A stretch of 6,936 nt of DNA, from contig CAZPIB010000046.1 in the NCBI GenBank assembly GCA_964586815.1, positions 1-6,936 on the forward strand. Reading direction: 5' to 3'. This document shows, piece by piece, positions 1-6,936 of the stretch. Position numbers and translations under genes: made by a program. Under the pieces are notes generated by a model. It made no database searches, had not been told where the DNA came from, and saw only the letters and a program-made list of their open reading frames with translations. Source of the stretch: CAWUJK01 sp964586815 (GTDB lineage Bacteria; Patescibacteriota; Gracilibacteria; BD1-5; UBA6164). Each line of letters starts with the position of its first letter. The stretch's first letter is position 1.

Positions 1-1478
1 TTAAATCTGAAATATTCAGTAACTCTTAATCAAGTAAATCTTCAAATTATAAATATTAAAGGAATAAGTAATAAAATTACTTCAGGATAAGCTAAAATAA
101 AAGTTTTGATAAAAACTAATTGAAATATTATTAATCATAAAATTGAAAAGAGAATAGTATTTATTAGTGTAATCTTATATTCTCAAAATTCTTTAGAAGC
201 CATAATATTTATAAGTCTTTCAGCTATTAGTATGAAAAATATTATAAACATAACATCATTTATATTTATTCTAACTAAATCATAAGTCAGGAATAAATTT
301 ATTGTTATTATAAAAACAATTATATTAATAATAGTTAGCATTGTAACTTTAGGAGTATAATGAAGAGAATATTTTGTAATAAATTTTGATAAAATTATAT
401 TTGTAATAAAAAAAATCAAAATTAATATAAGTGTTGGTATTAAGCCTAATTTCAGAAAAAGTAAGGTCATAGTTACAGGTATAAGTATTCAAGCAAGATT
501 TAAACCTATTAAATGCTTAAATATACTAACCATTAAAAGTAAAAAAGGGATTATTAATATTAAGTAAATATTATTTAGTGAAAAACCAGCATTTGATAAA
601 TTATTAACAAATTTTGAAATAAATAGTATTTCATTTATTTTAGATATATTATTTAAATTTATATGTTTAAAATTATTTTTTATAATATCATATTCTAAAG
701 TATTTATATTGTCTGGTTGTTTTAATACTTCATATTTAGAGGATTCATCAAGTAATAATGCTTTATTTATCCAGTTTTTATTTGATACAAGATTATGTAA
801 AAATTTTTGTAATATATTAATATTAAAACCTGTTATTCAAACTATATTAATGCTTATATTTATATTTTCAGTATTTATTTTTGATAAAATATCAAAAATA
901 AAATTTTTACCTCACCAGATAATTACATAATTATCTTTTTTTAAATTTGAATATATTTTTTCAGAAAAATTATACTTTTCAATTTCATCTTTATATAAAA
1001 CAACTTTATTTATAAAAATTCAAGACTCTTTTGCTTTTGAATTAAAATCATTTATTTTCTCTTCTTGATTTCTTTCAATAAAAGAAAGGATTTTTGTTTT
1101 GTAAACAAAAATAATTGTTTTTTCATTACTTATGAGCTCTCTATTTTCTCAAGTAATTTTATAAATATTTAAATTCAATTCTTTTTCTCAAAAAGTTTTG
1201 AATTGTTTTTCAAGTATGGCTCAATTAATAGTTTTTTCACCAGGAATATTCCATTCAAATAGTATTTGATCATCATATTTTGATATAAATTCTTTTTCTA
1301 AAAAAGACAAATCAATTTTTAATTTTTCTAAGATATGAATATTTTTTTTAATTTCAATATTTTCTAAAATATTATATTCAATATTTTTAATTTCAATATC
1401 TTCTTCTTGAGCATTTATTAAATTTATAGATAAAAAAGAAGTTATTAATATTAATAATATTTTTATAGTTAATTTCAT
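1..1478 (-). CDS. 7TM membrane protein with periplasmic (inactive-transglutaminase-type) N-terminal region, 3' partial
   Basis: The frame is continuous from the ATG at 1478 to the left edge only if TGA is read as Gly (about 11 internal TGA codons); 492 residues are visible. Residues 1-23 look like a signal peptide (positive start, hydrophobic core, INA before Gln24). Residues 24-300 are a Lys/Asn/Ile-rich extracytoplasmic region. Seven hydrophobic helices follow at about 304-320, 328-346, 348-364, 379-397, 408-426, 438-456 and 466-483. The pattern HLIGL-x-LAGILIPV, an IAER motif near 418-421 and GRFTGLRVTEYFRF at 479-492 match my memory of the '7TM fused to inactive transglutaminase' family, often found beside RimK-like ATP-grasp genes. 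The protein normally ends soon after this last motif, so little is probably missing. The exact fold of the periplasmic part cannot be confirmed by eye. The gene diverges from the operon at 1601 and shares its promoter region. Its biochemical role is not established. Confidence 0.82.
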
Positions 1479-1504
1479 TTTTTTATTTTGATATAAATAA
1501 ATAT

Positions 1505-1541
1505 ATTATATATAATACTATTTAAAATAAAAAAATTGCAA
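1505..1541 (-). promoter_or_regulatory. Candidate promoter for the minus-strand 7TM gene
   Basis: TTGCAA is palindromic, so 1541-1536 can also serve as a -35 on the minus strand, followed after 18 nt by TATTAT (1517-1512). An exact TATAAT at 1510-1505 is an alternative -10 with a poorer -35. Either gives a leader of about 20-30 nt before the ATG at 1478. These boxes sit in the left arm of the inverted repeat, mirroring the plus-strand arrangement. Which -10 is used cannot be decided by eye. Confidence 0.35.
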
Positions 1542-1563
1542 ATATAATAGTATTATATATAAT
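1536..1563 (+). promoter_or_regulatory. Candidate sigma-70-type promoter for the plus-strand operon
   Basis: TTGCAA at 1536-1541 and TATAAT at 1558-1563 are separated by 16 nt, close to the bacterial -35/-10 consensus. Transcription would begin near 1570, giving a leader of about 30 nt before the ATG at 1601. The -10 box lies inside the right arm of the inverted repeat, so a protein bound there would block it. TATAAT-like strings are common in such AT-rich DNA, but this is the only intergenic region of the plus-strand cluster and the spacing is good. Confidence 0.5.
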
Positions 1564-1600
1564 AATTAAAAATTATTTTAGTAAACTAAATTATAAAATT

Positions 1601-2779
1601 ATGATTAATTTAATAAAAAATATTTTTAAAGATATTTTTATATTATATAAAAACTTTTTTCACTTTAATGTATCAAAAGTAATTAATATTTTTATATCTA
1701 TATTTTATATTATCATATTTACTGTTCCTCTTGTAGTCTTTATTAATTTTTATATAGACTTCATAAAATCTACTTGAAATACTTCAATTTTTTATGAATA
1801 TATATATTATATCATTCAATGATTTATATTTTTCTTTTTTATCTGATCATTATTATATTATTTTACACTTCAGACAAAAGTTCACTTAGATTATATAGAT
1901 TGAAAACCAAATACTTACAAAAATAATTATTTTAATTTAAGATTACTTTTTAATCATTTTAAATTAGTATTTGTCTTTGTAATTATATTTATAGTATTAT
2001 TTTTAATTTTTTCTTATCTTTTCAAGTTTTTAATTTTTTCTTTTTGATGAATAGAGGCTATTTACAGTCTACCTATTGCTTTTACAATTTTATCAGGTAT
2101 TTTAGGAATAATAATACTGTTATTATTTTTCTATTTAACTTATATATTATATATATCAATAATAGTACTTGTAGATAATTCTAATGAAAAAAAGTTTAAA
2201 TCTATAATATATTATATAAAAAAAGCTTTTTATCTGAATAAATGATTAATGAAAAAAATAAAAATACTATCTATTTTTCTTATATTCACTACATTAAGTT
2301 TAATAATTTTAATCCCATTTGTAAATTCTTTATATAAATCTACGAATATTAATAATTTTATTTTATATAAAACAAACCAAATTGAAATTAAAGAAAATAA
2401 CTTTTTTTACTTTGAAGAATTAAAGCTTATTTATTGAAATAGTGATTTAGAGTCATTGAAAAAAGACTTGAAAACTTTAAATATTATAAAATATATTTTG
2501 TTTTTACTTGTATTTTTAGTAATTATTTGACTATTTGGAATGATGTTAGTTTCATTTTATAGAAGAGAGTTATTATGAAAGCAAGAGAATAAAAAATCAA
2601 AACAAATTGATATTACTTTTAATAAAATAAAAGAAGAATCTAGTGCAGAAGAAAAACTAGAGAAAAAAAATATAAAAAAAACTACTCCTAAAAAAAAGAA
2701 AATTATAACTAAAAAGACTACTACAGCTAAAAAACCAGTAAAAAAAGAAAAAATAAAACCAAAAAAAACTGATAAATAA
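1601..2779 (+). CDS. Polytopic membrane protein with Lys-rich C-terminal tail, function unknown
   Basis: A 392-residue frame from the first ATG of the intergenic region to TAA 2777-2779, reading about 10 TGA codons as Gly. About six hydrophobic stretches are visible, near 28-50, 70-90, 120-142, 155-190, 219-245 and 295-320. Residues 1-25 form an amphipathic, probably cytoplasmic start, and residues 246-294 form a soluble loop between the last two helices. From 321 the protein becomes highly basic: RRELLGK, a short acidic patch (EESSAEEKLE, 345-354), then a Lys/Thr/Pro-rich low-complexity tail to the end. The overall shape, multispanning with a charged cytoplasmic tail, does not let me name a family. 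It is probably the first gene of the operon, with the next gene 8 nt downstream. The internal Met217 is in frame but mid-helix and is not the start. No Shine-Dalgarno sequence precedes the ATG. Confidence 0.85.
2587..2776 (+). other. Region encoding the Lys/Thr/Pro-rich low-complexity tail
   Basis: The last 60 or so codons of the membrane protein are dominated by AAA and ACT/ACA, with Lys-Thr-Pro/Ala clusters such as KKTTPKKKK and TTTAKKPVKK. The composition resembles the basic tails of histone H1-like or ribosome- and nucleic-acid-binding bacterial proteins. It could bind nucleic acid, ribosomes or anionic lipid on the inner face of the membrane. This is inferred from composition only, since AAA-rich tails are favoured by the AT-rich genome. 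Confidence 0.5.
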
Positions 2780-2787
2780 AATAAATA

Positions 2788-3591
2788 ATGAAAATACTAA
2801 TTTTTTGAGATATATACTGAAGAATAGGAAGAGCAGCTTTAAAAAAAGAATTACCAGAATTAAAGAAAAAATTTAATTCTGATTTTGTTATTGTAAATGT
2901 AGATAATATAACTTCTGGTAGAGGAATAATTGAGAAACATGCTTTGGAATTAGAAAATATGTGAGTTGATATTATGACATGAGGAGATCATATTTTTGAT
3001 AATTTTGATAAAATAAAAGATTATTTAGATAAATGAGACTCAAAATTAATAAGATGTGCAAATTTTTATAATGATAAAAATTTAGAATGAAAATGATATA
3101 AGATTATTGAAAAAAATTGAAAAAAATTATTAGTGATACATATTATAGATGAAATATTTATGAATCATAAAGTTGATAATCCTTTTATAAAAGCAGAAAA
3201 AATAATAAAAGAAAATCCACTTTGAAAAGTTGATTGAATAATTATTGATTTTCACAAAGAGGTAAGTTCTAGTTGATATTGATTATGATTTTTTTTAGAT
3301 TGAAAAGCTAGTTTTATTTTTTGAACTCACACTCATATTCAAACAAATGATGAATTAATTTTAAAAAACTGACTTTGATTAATTTCTGATGTTTGAATGA
3401 CTTGATCACTTTATTCAGTTATTTGAGCTGATTATAAATCAGTTGAAAGGATATTTTTAAGATGAATAAATAAATGAAAAATAAATCAATGTCTTGATAA
3501 AAACTATGTTGTTAATTGAGTTTGTGTAGAATTAGATGATTTTTGAAAATGTATAAATATAGAAAAAATTAGAGTTAGAGATAAGTTATAA
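2788..3591 (+). CDS. ymdB: YmdB/TIGR00282-family metallophosphoesterase
   Basis: A 267-residue protein, the usual family length, with 24 TGA-encoded glycines against about 4 GGN. Family motifs run in order: FGDIYGRIGR (6-15), NVDNITSGRG (37-46), GGDHIFD (65-71), NPF (131-133), DFHKE (154-158), FFLDGK (168-173), GTHTHIQT (179-186) and DVGMTGSLYSVIG (near 201-213). Spacing of Asp8, Asn40, His68, His156, His181 and His183 matches the dinuclear metal site of B. subtilis YmdB and D. radiodurans DR1281. Family members hydrolyse phosphodiesters, including 2',3'-cyclic nucleotides, and in Bacillus affect biofilm and motility choices. Oddities: position 39 is Asp instead of Glu and position 67 is Asp instead of Asn, both metal ligands, so activity or metal choice may differ. 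It starts 8 nt after the membrane-protein stop, with no Shine-Dalgarno sequence. Confidence 0.93.
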
Positions 3592-3611
3592 AAATTAAAA
3601 TTTTTAAGTTT

Positions 3612-3986
3612 ATGAAAAAAAGTTTTTTATTATTTGTTATTTTTTTAATATTTGTAATTTCAAGTATTACATTTTTTATGATAATAAATTATTTGGATCC
3701 ATATTTGAATAAAATTCTTTCAATAATATTTATAAGTTTTACATTTTTTATTTCAATTGCTACATTTTTTTGTTTAATTTTATATTTTATAAAAAAAATT
3801 CATTATAGAGGAAGAGTAGAAATTTTTCATATAAGATCTAGCTTTAGGCAATGATACTTAATTTCATTATTCTTTTTTTGAGTTATCCTTTTTAATATAT
3901 TAAATTGACCAATAATACTACTATCTATACTACTTTTTATAATTTTAAGTTTCTTGGAATTATTTATACAAAATTTAGAATATTAA
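3612..3986 (+). CDS. Small four-helix membrane protein, function unknown
   Basis: A 124-residue frame ending at TAA 3984-3986, with TGA read as Gly at residues 81, 90 and 99. Hydrophobic segments lie at about 5-26, 36-61, 82-97 and 100-118. Between the second and third is a basic loop of about 20 residues holding HYRGR and RSSFRQG (75-81), likely cytoplasmic by the positive-inside rule. That loop is the only polar, potentially functional part. I cannot name a family; short helical proteins with a similar RQG-type loop seem familiar from other Candidate Phyla Radiation genomes, but this is an impression. It sits 20 nt after the phosphoesterase and 17 nt before the aminotransferase in the same direction, so it is probably co-transcribed with them. 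Confidence 0.8.
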
Positions 3987-3993
3987 ATATAAT
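3965..3993 (+). promoter_or_regulatory. Weak candidate internal promoter before the aminotransferase
   Basis: TATAAT at 3988-3993, just after the stop of the small membrane protein, is preceded at a 17-nt spacing by TATACA (3965-3970), a 4-of-6 match to TTGACA. Transcription would begin within a few bases of the ATG at 4004, giving a nearly leaderless mRNA, which would suit a start with no Shine-Dalgarno sequence. The background is so AT-rich that a chance match is quite possible. Confidence 0.22.
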
Positions 3994-4003
3994 ATATTAA
4001 AAA

Positions 4004-5290
4004 ATGAGAAAAAATTTACTACATCCTTGAGCTTGAGAGCTTTCTTATGAAATAAGAGAGATTGTTGATGTAGCAAAGAAAATTTCTGAGATTAATTCTA
4101 AAGAAATTATTTGGGAAAATATTTGAGATCCAGTAGAAAAATGAGAAAAAATACCTAATTGGTTAAAAAGTATTGTACAAAATGCTTGTGGCCTTGATAG
4201 AGTTTATGAATATTCTCCAACTAGATGACTTGATAAAACTTTAGAATATTTATCAAAACAAAACTCAAAAGTTAAAAAAGAAGATATTTTATTTTTTAAT
4301 GGTCTTTGAGATGCAATAAATAAAATTTATAGAAATCTTGATTCTACTTCTAGGGTTATTTGACCAAATCCAGCTTATTCAACACATTCTTCAGCTGAAG
4401 CATCTCATGCTTGAAGTGAGCATATAACTTACAAGCTTGATTCAAATAATAATTGGAACCCAGATTTGATTGAGCTTGAAAATAAAGTAAAATATAATCC
4501 AAATATTGTAGGGATTTTGGTTATTAATCCAGATAATCCAACTGGAGCTGTTTTTAAAAAAAATATTTTAAAAAAAATTATTTCTATTGCAAAAGAGTAT
4601 AGACTTTTTGTAATTTTTGATGAAATTTATGAAAAACTTATTTATGATCAAAAAGATAGAGTTATGCTTTCTGAAATTATTTGAGATGTGCCTTGAATTT
4701 CTATGAAATGAATTTCTAAAGAATTACCTTGGCCTTGAGCTAGATGTGGATGGATAGAAGTTTATAATAAAAATAAAGATAAGGATTTTGCAAAATATAT
4801 TGATTCAATTTTAGCTTCAAAAATGTTAGAAGTCTGCTCTACAACCCTTCCACAATATGTTATTCCAGAAATTTATGAATCTAAATATTTTAAAAAGAGT
4901 CTAGAATCTAGGATTATAAAGTATAAAAAAAGAGCTAAAAAGGCTAGTGAAATTTTTTCTAAACTTGAATTTATTTGAATAATTGAACCTAAGTGAGCAT
5001 TTTATTTGTCAATTACTTTTAATTTAAAAAAATTTAATTTAGATTTTGAAATAAATCTTGAAAATAAAGTGGTAGAAAAAATTATTTTAGATAAAATAGG
5101 AGAAGATTCTAGATTCGATAAAAAATTTTGTTATTTACTTTTAGAGGAAACTTGAATTTGCTCTGTGCCACTTTCTTGATTTAATTCAAGTATAGATTGA
5201 TTTAGAATTACTCTTTTAGAGGATAATTTTGAAAAATATTGTAATACATTAACTATAATTTATAACTTTTTACTTAAATTTAAAAAATAA
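4004..5290 (+). CDS. Class I/II (fold type I) PLP-dependent aminotransferase
   Basis: A 428-residue protein, typical for the aspartate-aminotransferase superfamily, with 17 TGA-coded glycines. Key features are GDPVEKGEKIPNW (41-53), YSPTRGL (70-76), INPDNPTG (174-181, with Asn178 the expected PLP-ring partner), FDEIYEKLIYD (205-215, with Asp206 contacting the pyridine nitrogen and Tyr209 the PLP oxygen), GISKELPWPGARCGW (236-250, with Lys239 the expected Schiff-base lysine) and GFRITLLE (399-406, with Arg401 the expected substrate carboxylate binder). All catalytic residues are present, so the enzyme should be active in transferring an amino group to a 2-oxo acid in the cytoplasm. The specificity (alanine, aspartate, branched-chain or other) cannot be read from these motifs. 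An AlaA-like role is one possibility. It ends in a TAATG overlap with the M23 gene, suggesting translational coupling. Confidence 0.93.
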
Positions 5291-6936
5291 TGACTAAAAA
5301 AATATTATCATTTTTTATTTTAATATTAATGCTTTTTTGATTAACTCAAGGAGTTTTTGCTTTGACTAATATAGAAAAGTGAATGATGTTGGAAAGATTT
5401 CAAGACAATAAAGTAGATTTGATATTTAGAGATAGTTTAAATATTGATGCTTTAGATGCTTTAGATTTATTTAGATCAAATAATAAAATAAAAATTTATG
5501 AAAATGTCTTAAGAAGTATATGAGATGAAAAAGAAAATTTAGAGAGAGAAAATTTAGAAGTAGTTAGAAAAATATATGATCTAGAATTTCAATTAGAAAA
5601 ATTTTGAAAAGATATAGAATCTTTAGAAAATGAAACAAGAAATATAAATTCAAATATAGTAAGAACAAAAGTCGAAGTAAAAAATAAAAATGAATCTATA
5701 AAAAAAACAAAAAATAAAATAGAAAATAATTCAGATATTTTAAGGCAGTATATAGCTCATATTTATAAAAAATGAAATTTATTCTTAAAAGAAGGGGAAT
5801 TAGATAATTTAAAAGCTATTTTGCTTTCTGGAAAAAATATAGAAGAAGTAATGAATGATATTTATTTTAAAGGGCTTTTAGCTATTGCTTGAAAAAGTCT
5901 TATACAAAACCATACAAGACTTATTGTTAATTTATATATTGAAAAAAAGATTTTAGAACAAGAGGTTATAAATCTTGAAAAATTTAGAAAAACATTAGCT
6001 ATAAAAAATAATATATTAAATGATAAGAAGAAATTTAAAGAAAGAATTTTATATGTTTCAAAATGAAAAGAATCACTTTACAAAAAGTATATTTCTAGAA
6101 AAATAGAGGTAGAAAAAAGCTTAAGATTAAAAGCTTTTGGTGAAAGAATAAAATTTTTTAATGCTAGCAAGAAACTTCTTTGAGAGCATTGATGTGAATT
6201 TGTAGATGTTTTAAGAAATACCCCTAAATCAAGAACTCTTTCAGAAGAATGTTATAAATTAAATAAAATTATTTCTCTTGAAGCAAAACTTGAAGAAAAT
6301 AGATTAAGGAATAAAGATAAAAATTTTGAAGAATTTAATATAATTGACTGGCCAGTATCTCCACAAAATTGAATATCTGCATTTTTTAATGATCCTTGAT
6401 ATAAAAAACATTTTGGAGTTCTACCTAATGCTATTGATATAAGAGTAGAACAATCTACAGATATAGTTGCTCCACTTGATTGATATGTTATTTCAATAAG
6501 AAAACCAACTGACACCTCTTATGCTTTTATAGCACTTAAGCATGCTAGATGATTTGTTACTGTATATTGACATATTTCAGAAAGCTTAGTAGAAAAATAT
6601 GATTTTGTAAAAGCTGGGGAAGTTTTTGCAAAAACTGGGTGAACTTTTGGTACTCCTTGAGCTTGATATATTTCAACTTGACCACATCTTCATTTTGAAG
6701 TATTAAAAAACAAAGTTCATATAGATCCTTTAAAATATATGGATATAAGTTTTTTAAATTTTGATACTTTACCAGATCATTATAAACTAGCCTTTTTTAT
6801 AGATTATAAAAGTAGAACTTGAGAAGAGCATTTAAATAAAAGAAATTTTAATATTTGATGAAGGTTTGTAATGCAATGAGCTAATGAAATAGAAAGACAA
6901 AAATACTTTCTAAGAAAATATGCTAGAAGTGATTTT
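5290..6936 (+). CDS. Secreted coiled-coil protein with M23 (LytM) peptidase domain, 3' partial
   Basis: The ATG at 5290-5292 shares its A with the preceding TAA. The frame stays open to the window edge (549 residues) with about 22 TGA-coded glycines. Residues 1-24 are a signal peptide ending VFA. Residues 75-160 and 200-270 are long Lys/Glu/Asn-rich coiled-coil helices, an EnvC/PcsB-like layout. Cys302 and Cys321 could form a disulfide. The M23 domain spans about 351-478: NAIDI (380-384), APLDGY, YGHIS (His428) and TGPHLHFEV (His466, His468). By lysostaphin spacing the first zinc ligand, a His four residues before Asp383, is replaced by Pro379; a His lies at 374. Such domains cut peptidoglycan cross-bridges, or when degenerate activate amidases. 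About 70 further residues follow the domain without a recognised motif and continue beyond the window. The envelope location fits its membrane-protein neighbours. Confidence 0.9.

Larger units (their letters stand above)
1504..1564. repeat. Perfect 19-bp inverted repeat between divergent genes
   Basis: Positions 1504-1522 are the exact reverse complement of 1546-1564, separated by 23 nt. Each arm holds a 12-bp self-palindrome, ATTATATATAAT (1505-1516 and 1552-1563), followed on the inner side by ACTATT (left) or preceded by AATAGT (right). The two palindrome centres are 47 bp apart. Even in AT-rich DNA a perfect 19-bp pair this close is unlikely by chance. Because it lies between divergent starts and overlaps the -10-like boxes, an operator for a dimeric regulator, or a mirrored promoter, is more likely than a terminator. 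No regulator is identified. Confidence 0.7.

Noticed and set aside
709..930. A 73-residue plus-strand open frame.
   Set aside because: It lies antisense inside the 7TM gene, whose minus-strand frame is continuous under UGA=Gly and carries clear family features. It has no motif of its own.
1221..1478. A separate 85-residue secreted protein.
   Set aside because: Its apparent stop is TGA, and the frame continues without TAA or TAG into the seven-helix region, so it is only the N-terminus of the larger protein.
1504..1564. The inverted repeat as a bidirectional transcription terminator.
   Set aside because: It lies upstream of two divergent genes, not at gene ends, the stem is almost wholly A-T, and it overlaps plausible -10 boxes.
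2249..2437. A separate small hydrophobic protein starting MKKIKILS.
   Set aside because: It is in frame with the 392-residue membrane protein and bounded by TGA codons that are glycine here, so it is an internal fragment.
4466..4684. A short aminotransferase fragment or pseudogene.
   Set aside because: The apparent breaks are TGA codons read as Gly; the full 428-residue enzyme with all catalytic residues is intact from 4004.
6252..6515. An 87-residue minus-strand open frame.
   Set aside because: It is antisense to the M23 gene across the catalytic domain and has no recognisable features.
1..6936. UGA=Trp (mycoplasma-like code 4).
   Set aside because: TGA falls at invariant glycines of three well-known families, while TGG is still used for Trp.

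Overview
The window comes from an AT-rich bacterium (roughly four-fifths A+T by eye) that reads UGA as glycine. Every gene is interrupted by TGA codons, and these fall exactly where conserved families have glycine: the DVGMTG motif of the YmdB-type phosphoesterase, PGARCGW of the aminotransferase, and YGH and GPHLH of the M23 domain. UGA=Gly (genetic code 25) is known from Candidatus Absconditabacteria (SR1) and Gracilibacteria (BD1-5/GN02) of the Candidate Phyla Radiation, so the host is probably one of these. CGN arginine codons appear absent, only three CpG dinucleotides were found by eye, all four visible stops are TAA, and no start has a recognisable Shine-Dalgarno sequence.

Layout. Positions 1-1478 (minus strand, 3' end cut by the window edge) encode a secreted or periplasmic domain followed by seven membrane helices, matching the '7TM fused to inactive transglutaminase' architecture. 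Positions 1479-1600 are a divergent promoter region with a perfect 19-bp inverted repeat whose arms carry the -10-like boxes. From 1601 to the right edge, five genes run on the plus strand with gaps of 8, 20 and 17 nt and then a TAATG overlap, which looks like one operon. They encode: a polytopic membrane protein with a Lys-rich tail (1601-2779), a YmdB/TIGR00282-like metallophosphoesterase (2788-3591), a small four-helix membrane protein (3612-3986), a class I/II PLP aminotransferase (4004-5290), and a secreted coiled-coil/M23 protein (5290 to edge).

Function. Three proteins are secreted or membrane-anchored and one carries a cell-wall peptidase fold, so a cell-envelope theme is plausible; the phosphoesterase and aminotransferase do not fit it obviously. 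Two enzymes have unusual active sites under family numbering. The YmdB-like protein has Asp where the family has metal ligands Glu39 and Asn67. The M23 domain has Pro where the first zinc-binding His is expected. There is no RNA gene, CRISPR array, insertion sequence or clear intrinsic terminator that I can support.
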